From Pleurodeles waltl (lineage: Eukaryota > Chordata > Amphibia > Caudata > Salamandridae): 64,000 bases of DNA. Shown piece by piece: positions 1-10,894 of this stretch; the first letter of the stretch is position 1, and every line of letters starts with the position of its first letter. The stretch spans positions 1,023,453,066-1,023,517,065 of the forward strand of contig NC_090446.1 of NCBI RefSeq assembly GCF_031143425.1, in the 5' to 3' direction. The notes under the pieces were generated by a model. The model was not told the origin of the DNA and did no database searches. It worked only from the letters and a program-made list of their open reading frames with translations. Made by a program: the position numbers and the translations under genes.

Positions 1-167
1 TGGCGGGCAGAAATTATGGATTGGCATGCTGCCCATGTGATTGTCAGTGGTTGAGATTAATTCAAGCATTCCATCCATCACTTTATGGTTTTTGCATTTG
101 ATTCCCTACGTGTGCCAGGTATACTGAGACATGGGTGCCAGGCTCACTGTACCACTGCAACCAAGCT

Positions 168-217
168 ATACCCAGCTGAAGAGCCCATAACAAGGGTGAA
201 ACCACTTCTCGGTTGCT
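168..217 (+). ncRNA. Hammerhead ribozyme, Satellite 2 copy 1 (core intact, stem III weakened)
   Basis: Type I layout: stem I strand 'tacccag', core CTGAAGA (176-182), stem II GCCC/GGGT closing the loop ATAACAA, then GAAAC. The core matches CUGANGA...GAAA. The 2-bp stem III before the cleavage site is changed (CTT where other units keep GTC), and the 3' stem I strand has one mismatch. This is the best-preserved core in the array, but activity is uncertain. Confidence 0.75.
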
Positions 218-494
218 TGTGTACCAGTGCAGAAAGGACCTGGCCTGAAAGTTCAGGCTGGACTTTTCCAAAGCAGAGCAGGGTCAAGACTAATTTGCAT
301 ATGGCTGGGTCCAAACTGAGGTAGCATGATGGATGAAAATCAGTGGATTGACATGCAGCTTAGAGTGATTGCCAGCGGCTGAGATTAAGTCCAGCATTCC
401 ATCCATCATCTTGTTTGTTTGCATATGACACCCAAATTGGGCTGGTTATGCCCAGGATTGGATCTTGGGCTTACTGTGCCACTGGAATCAAGTG

Positions 495-542
495 ATACCT
501 GGCTGAAAAGCCCATTTCAAGGGCATAACCACTCCTGGGTTA
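495..542 (+). ncRNA. Hammerhead remnant, Satellite 2 copy 2
   Basis: The core reads CTGAAAA (G8 changed to A), stem II is GCCC/GGGC, and the second core strand is ATAAC where GAAAC is expected. Stem I (CCTGG/CCTGGGT) is partly kept. Loss of two invariant core purines predicts an inactive ribozyme. Confidence 0.6.
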
Positions 543-763
543 CATATGTTCCAGTTCAGGGAGGACCTGGCCTGGTAGCTTGGGCTGGACTGTTCCAGTG
601 AGGAGCAGAGTCAATACTGATCTACATATGGCTGGTTCCAAACTGAGATGGCATGGTGGGCGGAAAATGATGGATTGGCATGCTGCCCGTACGATTTTCA
701 GTGGCTGAGATTAATTCAAGTATTCCATCCATCACCTTATGGTTTTTGCATTTGACGATCTAA

Positions 764-919
764 AGGCCTGATTTATACTTTTTTAGTGCCGCATGTGCAT
801 CATTTCTTGACGCAAATGTGGCGCAAACTAACAAAATTCAATTATATGTTGTACGTTTGCACGCTTTTGCATAAAAAAATACCGCAAATGCGGCGCTTCA
901 AAAGTATAAATCAGGCCCT
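764..919. mobile_element. Short Harbinger-type MITE in the satellite
   Basis: A 156-bp insert absent from the other satellite units. The ends are inverted (AGGCCTGATTTATAC at left, GTATAAATCAGGCCC at right). It is flanked by TAA (761-763) and TTA (920-922), a slightly mutated 3-bp TWA target duplication. Harbinger elements characteristically duplicate TWA. Comparison with uninterrupted units gives the empty site 'cctaagtgcg'. It has no coding capacity. Confidence 0.75.
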
Positions 920-978
920 TAGTGCGCCGGGTATGCCTAGATGTTGGTCCCAGGTTCACTGTGCCACGGGAACCAAAC

Positions 979-1027
979 TATACCAGACTGCAAATCCCAT
1001 AACATGGGTGAAATTAATTCTGGGTTG
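979..1027 (+). ncRNA. Hammerhead remnant, Satellite 2 copy 3
   Basis: Stem II (CCCATAACATGGG) and GAAA are kept, but the first core strand reads CTGCAAA and the cleavage triplet is ATT-like. Position and flanks match the other units. Predicted inactive. Confidence 0.5.
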
Positions 1028-1309
1028 CTTGTGTTCCAGTTCAGGGAGGACTTGGCGTGACAGTTCAGGCTGGACTGTTCGAAAAAGGAGCAGGGTTAAG
1101 ATTGATTTGCATATGAGTGGGTCCAAAGTGAGGTGGCATGGTGGACGAAAAACAATGGATTGAGATTCAGCCCTGAGTGATTGCCAGTGACTGAGATCAA
1201 TTCAAGGAAATTCATCAGTCATCTTATTATGTTTGCACATGACGCCCTAAGTGCGCTGGTTATGATCAGGAGTGGGTCTCAGGCTCACTGTGCCACTGAA
1301 ATCAAGCTG

Positions 1310-1356
1310 TACCCAGATGAAAAGCCCATAACAAGGGCAAAACCAGTCCGGGGTTG
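1310..1356 (+). ncRNA. Hammerhead remnant, Satellite 2 copy 4 (GTC site kept)
   Basis: The stem III/cleavage segment AACCAGTC is the form expected for the newt ribozyme (2-bp stem III, GTC site). Stem II GCCC/GGGC is intact. The core strands are ATGAAAA and AAAAC, so C3, G8 and G12 are all substituted. Predicted inactive. Confidence 0.6.
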
Positions 1357-1525
1357 CTTGTTTTCTGGTTCAGGGAGGGCCAGGCCTGGCAGTTTGGGTC
1401 CAAACTGAGATGGCATAGTGGGCAAAAAACGATGGATTGATATGCTGCTCATGCATTTGTCAGTGGCTGAGATTAATTCATGCATTCCATCCATTACCTT
1501 GTGATTCTTGCAATTGATGTACTAA

Positions 1526-2078
1526 AGGGCATATTTATAGGCCCCTAGCGCCATCTTGCGCCACATTAACGTAATTTAATTTGGCGGTAATGTGGCCCAA
1601 CAAGGCCAAAATCCCCATGCTGTATTTACAGAGTGGCGCAATGCATACATTGCGCCACTCTTGCGCCACTCTGTAACCCTTTGAGCTACATTATGCCAGC
1701 GCCAGGCATAATGTATGCAAAGGGGGCGTTACCCCATTAGGGGAGCCGGTAAAATGGTGCAAGGAAATCAATGGGATTTCCTTAGGTTATTTTTTATGGC
1801 ACTTTTAATGCCTGCTCAAGAGCAGGCGTTAAAAGGGGGCTTCCATTCTTTAGAATGTGCCCCTATGTACTCTGCAGGAGTAGCGCCAATATTTTGGCAC
1901 TACTCCTGCAGAGTACATCAATAGCGTCATAAAAAATTACACTATTGCCCCCTACCCTGTGCCATGGTGCGCCGTATTTTAAATACGGCGCACACATGGT
2001 GGTGGTAGGGGGGTGGTAAGGGGCGCAGGGAAAGTGGCGTTGCACTCGTTGCAGCGCCACTTTCCATAAATCGGCTGC
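1526..2078. mobile_element. 553-bp palindromic Harbinger-type MITE in the satellite
   Basis: Flanked by TAA at 1523-1525 and 2079-2081, the same point of the satellite unit used by the MITE at 764. The terminal inverted repeat is weak (AGGGCATATTTAT versus CATAAATCGGCTG). Inside is a series of hairpins, for example GTACTCTGCAGGAGTAG around 1867-1917, repeated inverted, and GCGCCGTATTTTAAATACGGCGC near 1970-1992. It is non-coding. Confidence 0.7.
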
Positions 2079-2140
2079 TAAGTTTGGCAGGTATGCCCAA
2101 ATGTCAGTCCCGGGTTCACTGTGCCACTGGAACCAAGCTA

Positions 2141-2186
2141 TACCCAGCTGAAAAGCCCATACCAAGGGTGAAACCGGTCCTTGTGT
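2141..2186 (+). ncRNA. Hammerhead ribozyme, Satellite 2 copy 5 (single core change, GTC site kept)
   Basis: Stem I strand TACCCAG, core CTGAAAA (2148-2154), stem II GCCC/GGGT, GAAAC (2170-2174), a 2-nt CG loop and cleavage triplet GTC (2177-2179). Only G8 (to A) departs from the catalytic consensus. Because G8 takes part in catalysis, activity is doubtful. The 3' strand of stem I is partly mispaired. Confidence 0.7.
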
Positions 2187-2456
2187 TACGATTCAGGAAA
2201 GACCTGGCCTGGCAGTTGGGTTTGGACTGTTCGTGATGAGGAGGATTGTCGCCACTGATTTGCATGTGGCTGGGTCCGACAGGAGGTGGCATGGTGGGTG
2301 AAAAATGATGAATTGAGATTCCGCCCAAGTGATCGCCAGTGGTTCAGATTAGTTCAAGCGTTCCATCCATCATATTGTTTTGTTATTGATGTCCTAAGTG
2401 CAGCGGGTATGCTTAGACTTGGGTGCCGGACTCATTGTGCCACTGGAACCAAGCTG

Positions 2457-2503
2457 TATCCTGCTGAAGAGCCCATAACAAGGACAAAACCAGCCCTGGG
2501 TTG
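2457..2503 (+). ncRNA. Hammerhead remnant, Satellite 2 copy 6
   Basis: The first core strand CTGAAGA (2464-2470) is consensus. The second strand reads AAAAC where GAAAC is expected, and the cleavage triplet is GCC where GTC is expected. Stem I CCTG/CTGGG is partly kept. Predicted inactive. Confidence 0.6.
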
Positions 2504-2704
2504 CATGTGTTCCGGTTCATGGAGGACCTAACCTGGCAGTTTGGGCTGGAATGTTCCCATGAGGAGCAGGGTAAAGACTGATTTACATATGGCGGTGTCA
2601 AACCTGAGGTGGAATGGTGGGCAAAAAATGATGGATTGGGATACAGCCTGAGCAATTGCCAGTAGCTGATATATATTCAAGCGTTCAACCATCACCTTGT
2701 GATT

Positions 2705-3595
2705 TTTTAACTTTATAAAAGTGATATTTTCAAAATTGAAATTTAAAATCCTACTTTACAATAATTTAGAATTTTTCCTTGCAATTCCAAAGACACCACA
2801 GATGCACTGGTTACCTGCTTCTATGTGTAAATTATGGCCTATCAAAAGTAATAAGGTAACTTCGCTGTTATCCTATGAAAGAGGTAGGCCTTGAAGTAGT
2901 GAAAAATGAATGTAAGAGTTTTTACTAACAGGACATGTAAAACTAAAAAGTCTATGTTCCACTTTTTAAATACTCTGCACCCTGCCCCCTGCCCTCTGGG
3001 CTGTCCAGGAAATACTGCAAGGGTGACGTATAGGTATTAAAAAGGAAGGCTTGAGCCTGGTAAAAGGTTTATTATGCAAGGCTGACTAGGCAGTTTAAAG
3101 ACCTGCACACCCATGTTGCAATGGCAGGCCTGAAACTTGTTTATAGGGCTAATTAAGTAGGTGGCATAATTAGGGCCTGATTTCTATTTTGGTGGACAGC
3201 TTACTCCGTCACAACTGTGACGGATATCCTATCTGCCAAAATATAAATCTATATGAAGGGAATATTGGGATTTATATTTCGGCGGACGAGATATCCGTCA
3301 CTGTTAAATCCAAATCAGGCACTCAGTGCGTTAGGGCCTCTTGTAACATTAAGTTTATAGGCCCTGGTACATATAGTACCACTTTACTAGGAATTTATAA
3401 GTAAAGTAAATATGCCAGTTGGGAATAAGCCAATGTTACCATGTTCTAAAGAGAGACTACAAGCATTTTAGCACTGGGTAGCAATGGTAAAGTGCACAGA
3501 GTCATAAGGCCAACAAAAATGATTTCTGCAAAAAGTGGAAGGTAAAAGGCAAAAAGGTTTGGGGGATGACCATATAGAAAGGGCTAGGTACAACA
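2705..3595 (-). mobile_element. Partial long LTR (U3 side), minus orientation
   Basis: The segment matches, in the same order, blocks that recur in the LTR copies at 7.4-8.2 kb, 43.2-44.0 kb and 49.0-49.7 kb: a dinucleotide-poor AT block, 'acatgtaaaac', 'ggcctgg', 'actagggacttac'-type text, 'gcactggt' with a 'gcagtggtaaagtgcac' block, and a final 'gggggatgacc'. It is truncated on the left and is interrupted by a MITE at 3,173-3,322. There is no coding capacity. Confidence 0.65.
3173..3322. mobile_element. 150-bp Harbinger-type MITE
   Basis: Starts GGGCCTGATTT and ends AAATCAGGCAC, with TTA at left (3170-3172) and TCA at right (3323-3325). Related LTR copies lack the insert. It contains the inverted motif GTCACAACTGTGACGGATAT and a second copy near 3,290. 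This places it in the same family as the MITE at 35,127-35,296. Confidence 0.6.
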
Positions 3596-3599
3596 CTGG

Positions 3600-4500
3600 G
3601 ACTCCTGGGCATTGCATCATCAATTGTCATCAAGCCCATCCTGTATTGGGCCAGGCTGTGAATGCATAAGTCTTTGTCTCATTATAAAGATGTTATCCTG
3701 GACATTCTTGAGTTTCAAGGGCACACAAACATTCCATGGGTGGTCCATGTAGCCACGACAACCAAGGCAGAATCTACAAGCAGAGCTTCATGATTGTCAA
3801 AAGCTTCCATCTGGGCCACGTGCAACCACAGTGGGTATCAAGGACGAGTTGCTCACTTCAGTGATACTCTCTTATCTGTCAACCTCAATATATTTGAACA
3901 ATATTTAAATGTGTTATTCCCACAGGAAAAAAGGGGACTGTTTTAAAAATTCAGACTCCTCCTGGTTGTGCCTTAAACTAAAAAAGGGTCCAAAAACACA
4001 ACTATCAGCAATCAATGCATGTGTAATCAGTGGGGCCAAGAAACAGTCTTGCATTATATGCTTTTATCTTTCTCATTTACTGTCTTACTGCAAAGGGAAA
4101 TCCTTTGACTATTATTCCTAACTCATAGTATAAGAAGATTCATTGAGGCTCTGTCTCTCTGCCTCGGGACAGACTCAAAGGATGTGTACAAACATTTGGC
4201 CCTCTATATCATCTGTGCTTGGAAACTAAAGAGATCGAATCATTATTAATAACTGGGGCACATAACCTTTTTCCTGCTGCCTTTATGTTATCAAGAAGGA
4301 AGTACTGGGCAAACATTTATAGCCTTTTCAGATATTTTTGTTTTGGAAACAAATGTAACATTTTTAATTTTCTTCTTTTTCTTTTTTATTCTCCCTACTT
4401 TTTTATCAATGTGTTTTATTTGTATAGCCTTTGGCTGAAACAAATTAAAAAAAAAATACATTAAAATAAATTGAATTTAATTTATTAATAAGAGTGAACT
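3600..4500. other. Unassigned intergenic sequence
   Basis: There is no credible gene, splice pattern or repeat structure. The longest frames are under 85 codons and resemble no known protein. The stretch just before 4,500 is AT-rich and forms the left flank of the LTR beginning at 4,501. Confidence 0.5.
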
Positions 4501-6713
4501 TGTGGGACCTGGCCCTTTTTGCAGGGTCATCACCAAACTTTTTGCCTCCTTCCTCCTATTTTTCCTGACCTGTTTTTGTTGGCTTTTGAACTCTGAGCAC
4601 TTTACCACTGCTAACCAATGCTAAAGTGCATATGCTCTCTGTGTAAATTGTACACATTGGATGGTTTATCCATGATTGGCATATTTGATTTACTAGTAAG
4701 TCCCTAGTAAAGTGCACTAGAGGTGCCCAGGGCATGTAAATCAAATGCTACTAGTGGGCCTGCAGCACTGATTGTGCCACCCACATAAGTAGCACTGTAA
4801 TCATGTCTCAGACCTGCCACTGCAGAGCCTGTGTGTGCAGTTTTAAACTGTAAATTCGACTTGGCAAGTGTCCCCACTTGCCAGGCCTAACCCCCTCCCT
4901 TTTCCTACATATAAGACACCCCTAAGGTGTGCAGTTTATGGTTAAGGTAGGACATATACTATTGTGTTTTATATGTCCTGACAGTGAAATACTGCCAAAT
5001 TCGGTTTTCATTGTTGCGAGGCCTATCTCTCTCATAGGTTAACCTGGGTGCTGCCTTTAAACATGATTAAAGCTTAGCTTCCCTTTGGGAGCAGATAGAC
5101 CTGTGGAGTTTGGGACCTCTGAACTCACAATTTAAAAATACATCTTTTAGTAAAGTTGGTTTTAAGATTGTGTGTTTGAAAATGCCACTTTTAGAAAGTG
5201 GGCATTTTCTTGCTTGAACCATTTTTGTGACTCTGCCTGTTTGTCGATTCCACGACTGGGTTAGTTTGACAGTTGGGCTGTTGGCACCTCTCTCCAGACA
5301 GTGACACAAAGGGGGCTGGGTGTAGCCTGCATAATCTGATGAGCCATCTGTGCTAGGAGGGAGGGCAGGAGTGGTCACTCGCACCTGAAAGGGCTGTGAC
5401 TGCCTTCACATAATGCAGACTCCAACCCCCTGGTGTGTGTCTGAGGCCTTGCCTGGGCAAGGCAGGATTTCACAAACAAGTGAGACTTTTCCTTTGAAGT
5501 AAGCCTACTTCAAAAGCCAAAATGGGTATAAAAAGAGGACCCAAAACCACAGACTTTAGACACTTCTTGGGGTAGACACTCTACCTCACAGACACCTGCT
5601 GGTGAAGAATCCCTGAACCAGACCTGCCAAGAGGAACTGCTTGGCTGCCCAAAAGACTCACTGGGACTGTTTTTCTGACAAGGACTGCTGCCTTGCTGCT
5701 CCCTGGATGTGCTGAGAAGTGCTCTCCAAGGACTTGGATAGAGCTTGCCTCCTGTTCCCTGAAGTCTCAGGACCAAAAAGACTTCACTCCTGCAACTGGA
5801 CTCCTTGTGCGGCAAAAATTCGATGCATGACCTGCTAAAAACAACGCACAGCCTGCCCCGCGGTGAGAAATTCACCGCACGATGAACCGGAACGACGCAG
5901 CACGACTTTGCAAGGAGAAGATCGATGCAGCGCCTGCGTTGCGACCAGAACTTCGACGCACGGCCCACCGGATCGACGCACAGCCGACCCGGGACGATGC
6001 AGCCTGACTTCCAGAGAGGAATCGACACAGCGCCTGCCATGCAGAGAAATTTCCACGCAACGCCCACTGGATCGACCCAGCACTCGTGACTTCGCTTTAC
6101 AAGCCCAGGATTCCACGCACAGTCCCCGGGGCGCCAGAAACCCCCGCAACCCGAAGAGGAACCAAGTCCGGGTGCTGGAAATCGATGCAAAGTCTTCCCC
6201 TGCGTGGAAAATGACGACGCAAGTCAGTGTGCAAAGGGGCGAAACCGACGCACACCTCCACGTTTTCCATGCATCGCCTCCTCTGCGGTCCCTTGCGGAG
6301 ATTTTGAACGCAAACCAGGTACTTTGTGCTTGCAAGAGACCTTTATTGTTTTTAAGAGACATGTACTTGTTTTGCAAAGACTTAAGACACTTTATATCAC
6401 TTTTACAGTGATATCTCAACATCTACTTATTGCATTTTAATCGTTTTGACCTGCATTTATCCAGATCAATATTATCTAATTTTCTAAACACTGTGTGGTG
6501 TATTTTTGTGGTGCTTTATGGTGTTATTGTTTGATTTATTGCACACATTCTTTACACATTGCCTTCTAAGTTAAGCCTGACTGCTCAGTGCCAAGCTACC
6601 AGAGGGTGGGCGCAAGATAATTTGGATTGTGTGTGACTTACCCTGACTAGAGTGAGGGTCCTTGCTTGGACAGGGGGTAACCTGACTGCCAACCAAAGAC
6701 CCCATTTCTAACA
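4501..6713 (+). mobile_element. Solo LTR, family A copy 1
   Basis: A 2,213-bp LTR from TGTGGGACC to TTTCTAACA, flanked by near-matching 5-bp target duplications GAACT (4,496-4,500) and GGACT (6,714-6,718). It aligns block by block with 55,986-58,202 (same strand) and 41,778-43,973 (opposite strand). It has no gag or pol sequence beside it, so it looks like the product of LTR-LTR recombination. The 5,815-6,290 segment is unusually CpG-rich with many GACGCA hexamers. The 226-, 195- and 182-codon frames there lie on different strands and are not genes. Confidence 0.8.
5525..5540 (+). promoter_or_regulatory. LTR TATA box
   Basis: GGGTATAAAAAGAGG is a strong TATA motif about 1.0 kb into the LTR, placing the U3/R boundary just downstream. 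The equivalent site in the copy at 57,041 is degraded (GGGCATAAGAAGAG). Confidence 0.55.
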
Positions 6714-6859
6714 GGACTGTTATCAATTGACAATTATTTTGTGAGTCTATTTGTTGGATTGTTAAAAGGTGAATGCCAAAAGGGACTAAAAGGGTAAGTA
6801 AAGGATAGATCAGTATATGCTTAGATGGATGAACATTTGTGTGAGTGATTGGATGGATG

Positions 6860-8160
6860 AATCAATGGAGTTGCAGGAAGGCCTCTGAAGCCTTGCCCAG
6901 AAGCTCAGACAGAAGGTCAGCCAATTGACCCTTGGATTCACTCAGATTAGCCTGGGGTGAAGGTAAGCAGGTCCAGTCTTCTTCTCAGAAAGCAAACCAG
7001 TCCTCAAGCATTGGGGCAGTCTTCTGGTGGCAGCAGGGCATACCTCTGGTGGCAGGGCAGTCCTCCTTCTGTAATATCCACAGGCCTAGGAGTATACTGA
7101 AGAGTTGTTCTGAGGGTCCAGTATTTATACATGGTGCTAGCCTTTGTGTGTGTGTGTGGGGGAGAGGGAGGGGAGTTGGCACTCTGCCCTACCCGCACAT
7201 CTGTTACTGGAAAGTTCAAAACTTTCCCTGTCAAGGCTCCAAGAATTCTGTAGTGACAAAAATCTAGTGTCAGGTTCCTTTGTGTGTGCTGGAGGCAAGT
7301 CCTCTGAAGTGCAAGTGAAGCAGGGCACATTCTGCCTAGGCCTATTCCCCTGTGTGTTACTTTCTGGAAGGAACACACAAACCACAACAGCAGAACTATT
7401 CACACTCATGTCTTGTGACCCATGACACTGGCAAAAGGCACAATGGTTAAGACAAGAAAATACTATCTTTCTAAAAGTGCCATTTTCAGAATTGTTATTT
7501 AAAAATCTATTTTGCTATTAAAGAGGATTTTAAATTAAAATGTATTTGAGTCTAAACATGACATCTCTACCTGCTCCCAATGCAACGTTGGCGCTAAATA
7601 CATGTGATCACATAACCCAGTGGCAGTCAATGACAGAGATAGGCCTTACGGTAGTGAAAAACAAATATTTAAAGATATTTAAAACCTAAACCCATATGTC
7701 TTATTTCTAAATATAATGGACCTTGCCCTATGAGACTTTAGGGCCTATCTTTGGAGTGACTTCTATGTATTAAGAAATAAGTCTTGGCCCTGGTAAAAGG
7801 TTTAATTTTCTCAGTTGAAATGAAACTTAAAACTGCACTACAGGCTGCAATGGCAAGCCTGATACACTTTTCAAATTGCTTCTCTAGCGGGCGGCACAAG
7901 GAGTGCAGCAGACCCACTAGTAGCATGTAATATACAGGCCATGGGTACATGCAGTACTGTATACTAGGGACATACAAGTAGATTAAATGTGCCAATTAGG
8001 TGTAGGCCAATTTTAACAAGTTTAAAGAGAGTGCACAAGAACTTTAGCACTGGTTCGCAGTGGTAAAGTGTACAGAGTCAAAATGCCAACAAAAACAAAT
8101 TCAGAAAACAGAACAGGTAAATGCCAAAAGTTTGGGGGAGACCATGAAGAAAGGGTCTTA
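6860..8160 (-). mobile_element. Partial LTR, family B, minus orientation
   Basis: Matches the order of blocks in 48,640-49,690: an 'aggcctctgaagc' head, 'gcaagcagatccagt'-like text, 'tccaggagt', 'acacacaaaccacaacagc', an AT-rich block, 'gggcctatc', 'actagggaca', 'gcactggttcgcagtggtaaa' and the 'gggggagacc' tail. It contains a (GT)n run at 7,146-7,157. The right end joins unrelated sequence near 8,160. Non-coding; the 5' part is missing. Confidence 0.6.
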
Positions 8161-8750
8161 AATATTAATTTTCAGTTCCAGGTAAGACTTGAGAAACATT
8201 TCCTGACTCTTAATTTTGTTTGATTACGGTGACAAATAGATATAGCAATTGTAGAAGCAGCTGAGTTACGTTTCCAAAAGGGTTCTCCAAAGCTACTATG
8301 CCAGGTTGCAGGTTTATCGATATTATGTCCCTAGTGGCATGAAGGACAATAGTGAAGACAATGAAGACCAGTGTCCAACTGCGCCACCCAAAATCACATA
8401 GTAACTATCAAAAAAGAGAAGCACCCCTCTGATTTGTATCTTTCTAGACTGAACCTTGAATTAAATTCCAAGAAGTGCTCAGCTTTTATGTAGAAGAGAC
8501 AATTTTTTCAACTCATCGTGTTAGAGCAGCAGAGTGGAATATGCTATCACCAAGATTGTCTAATGTAAAGACTCACTGCTTTGTCACTGTTCCGAAAGGA
8601 CAACTGTGGTTGTAACGGTATGAACATTTTTTATACTGTTAAACATTAAAAAACAATGAACAGTTTGTGTACATTCAGTAAAATGCCATGAAAAACATGC
8701 AGGGGAAGCTTGTGCCCTCTTTGAAGTTAACATGCAGAGTAAAATGAGAT
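8160..8750. other. Unassigned intergenic sequence
   Basis: No gene, repeat unit or terminal inverted repeat was recognised. It lies between an LTR fragment and the 79-bp tandem repeat. Confidence 0.5.
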
Positions 8751-8754
8751 GGTA

Positions 8755-9340
8755 GCAGCTATTTACCTGTCCCATGGATAAATAGTGGAGGTTAGGCACT
8801 GTTTGGTTAGCTGCCATGCAAATAGAAGAAAAACTTCACTGTTTACCTGGCCACTGGCTAAATAGTAGAGATTCTACATATTTTGGCCAGCAGCCATGCA
8901 AATAACAAGGACATCTTCCTCTTTACCTGGCTGCTGGCTAAGAAGCAGAGGTTTTGTACTATTTGGCCAGCAGTCAAGCAAACCGTAACAATTCACTCAT
9001 TACCCAGCTGCTGGTAAAACAGTAGATGTACAATTAGTCCAGCAGACAGGCAAGTAGCAAATAAACCCAATTACTTATGTGGCTGCCATTTAAAAAGCAG
9101 ACATTTTATATTATTTGACCAGTGGCCTGGAAAGAAGAAAAGAAATGTAAATAATTACCTGGTAGTTGGCTAAATAGCAGAACTGATGTATTGGACTTGT
9201 GGCCTTGCAAATAACTTGAAATGCAAATTGCTTATTTACCTGGTGGCTGTTTGAATAGTAGACAATGCGCACAACTTCACAGTAGCCATGCAGATAGCAA
9301 GGGAACTTCACTGTTTACCCAGCTGCTGACTGAACAGATT
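8755..9340. repeat. ~79-bp diverged tandem repeat
   Basis: About seven units. A 'ttacctggctgctggctaaatag' phase point recurs near 8,765, 8,845, 8,925, 9,002, 9,073, 9,157, 9,238 and 9,317. Each unit also carries 'ggccagcagccatgcaaata' and 'aacttcact' blocks. Units are perhaps 70-80% alike, so this is an old minisatellite. Confidence 0.75.
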
Positions 9341-10890
9341 ATTGTGTTATTGTGGTTTACGCAGATTTCAACAGCTACTTACACCAGGCAGAAGTACACA
9401 TAAGGACTAAACACAATTGGCATCCACCTCCTAATTGAAGTTAGGGTCCTGAAGCATTATAATTTAATTTGCAAAATATGGTTGCAAATTCCGCACATAT
9501 GTTTTATGAATGGAAGAGCATTTTGCAACTTAACATACGTACTTTTCAAGTGGTTTACAAAATACTGAATCGCAGCAGGTATGGTTGCAGAATAACCTGC
9601 CTAATTAATATTCATTAGGCAGGTGCCAATTTGCAACCCTCTCCAGTTGGCTGTAACCACAGAGATGGTGACAACACACTATCCCGTCTCTGACTGCATT
9701 CCAACATGTAAAACCAAGGGACAACACACTATCATCTCTATGACTGTATTCCAAAATATAAAATATTGTTTTTCAAAGCAGCCAGTTTTCTTTAATGAAA
9801 CCAGTGAATATGTATCAATTTCCCAATGAATCCAATAAAGACATATAGACATTAAAGATACAGAAGAAAAGAAAGATAATTGTGTATGTATTAACTTTAA
9901 ACTTGATTACAAATATTGTAAAGAATGAGCACAATTATTTCACAGTTCCACTTTAATACTCATTTTCCAGACAGGTCAAGTTGGTCTACTTTTGAGGTTT
10001 CACAACTGAGTTGGGGTGATTCTCTTTCAATTATCATTTTCTGGCTGTTGCTCAGACACAGCCTTTGGGCTAGGTAGTGGGTCTCACAGCAGTAGCAATA
10101 GTGCTGGCTGCAACCAGAAGTAACAAAATCAAGGACCCAATGAAGCATAAGATCTCAGCACCTGGCTGTCATCAGCCTTTCTGGGCAGTACTAGACACAC
10201 AAAAAGGGCAGCACAGCTTTGAAAACTTGACACCTTTAACAAGAGAAACCTGTGACCTACCTTTTTACTACTACCATCTATCCTATGTCACCACTCAGGA
10301 AGAATTAATCACCAGACCTTTGCTTAAAAAGACCTGATAGAAATCATTTGGGTAGCCTTTTCTCCATTCTCCCTCTCTTCAGTTCTGGGTCTCCATCCCA
10401 AATCCATACGAATGCAGTTAATACATGCCCACTGTGTAGGAAAGCTGAATCTACTCTCCATCACGTCATACAAAATGCATCCCACAGGTCCATCCACTTA
10501 GACGTTCATCACACAAGGAGTTTTACTACTACATACTTGATACATACTCACTGCACATACACACACATGGAATGTCAGCACAAATCTGGATGTCATATAG
10601 AATCCCTCACTGGGCCAGCTAAGACAATCTAACTGGAGCCTCTGTCACCCTCTTGTGTACATCAGAACCTTCATATGATCGTGAGCTCCCGTTTCCTGAT
10701 TGCCATAGCCCCTTGACCATTTGTTAGACATTAACCATTTTTCCTCACTTCAGCCATCTGAGTTTCTCAAACCCTTTCTGCCATCCTTCATAGACCACAC
10801 TAATTTTCAGTCATCCACCTCTGGGATAGCAGCATGAATAATAAACATTTACAAAAGATATATCCTAATACATGTGGTTGAGACTCCCAT
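9340..10890. other. Unassigned intergenic sequence
   Basis: Mixed AT-rich sequence. Frames up to 94 codons show no recognisable domain. No transposon end was identified. Confidence 0.5.
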
Positions 10891-10894
10891 ATGT

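Larger units (their letters stand above)
1..2705 (+). repeat. Newt Satellite 2-like tandem array (~328-bp unit)
   Basis: At least seven units can be recognised. The marker 'catccatcac' or close variants recurs near 73, 400, 730, 1213, 1488, 2366 and 2690. Clean intervals are 324-330 bp. Longer intervals are explained by two MITEs (764-919, 1526-2078), and the short one by a ~50-bp deletion. Each unit contains a 'gtgccactggaaccaagc' block followed by a hammerhead-like core. Known from the literature: newt Satellite 2 is a ~330-bp dispersed tandem repeat that is transcribed and whose transcripts self-cleave through a hammerhead. Inference: this is a short, diverged cluster of that family. The units differ substantially from each other, so the cluster is old and not recently homogenised. 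The left edge runs off the window. Confidence 0.85.

Noticed and set aside
3173..3404. 71-codon frame starting at 3,189
   Set aside because: It lies almost wholly within a MITE and the flanking LTR fragment.
5510..6422. 226-, 195- and 182-codon frames in the LTR
   Set aside because: They lie on both strands of a CpG-rich LTR segment and are not conserved in the copies at 42 kb and 57 kb.
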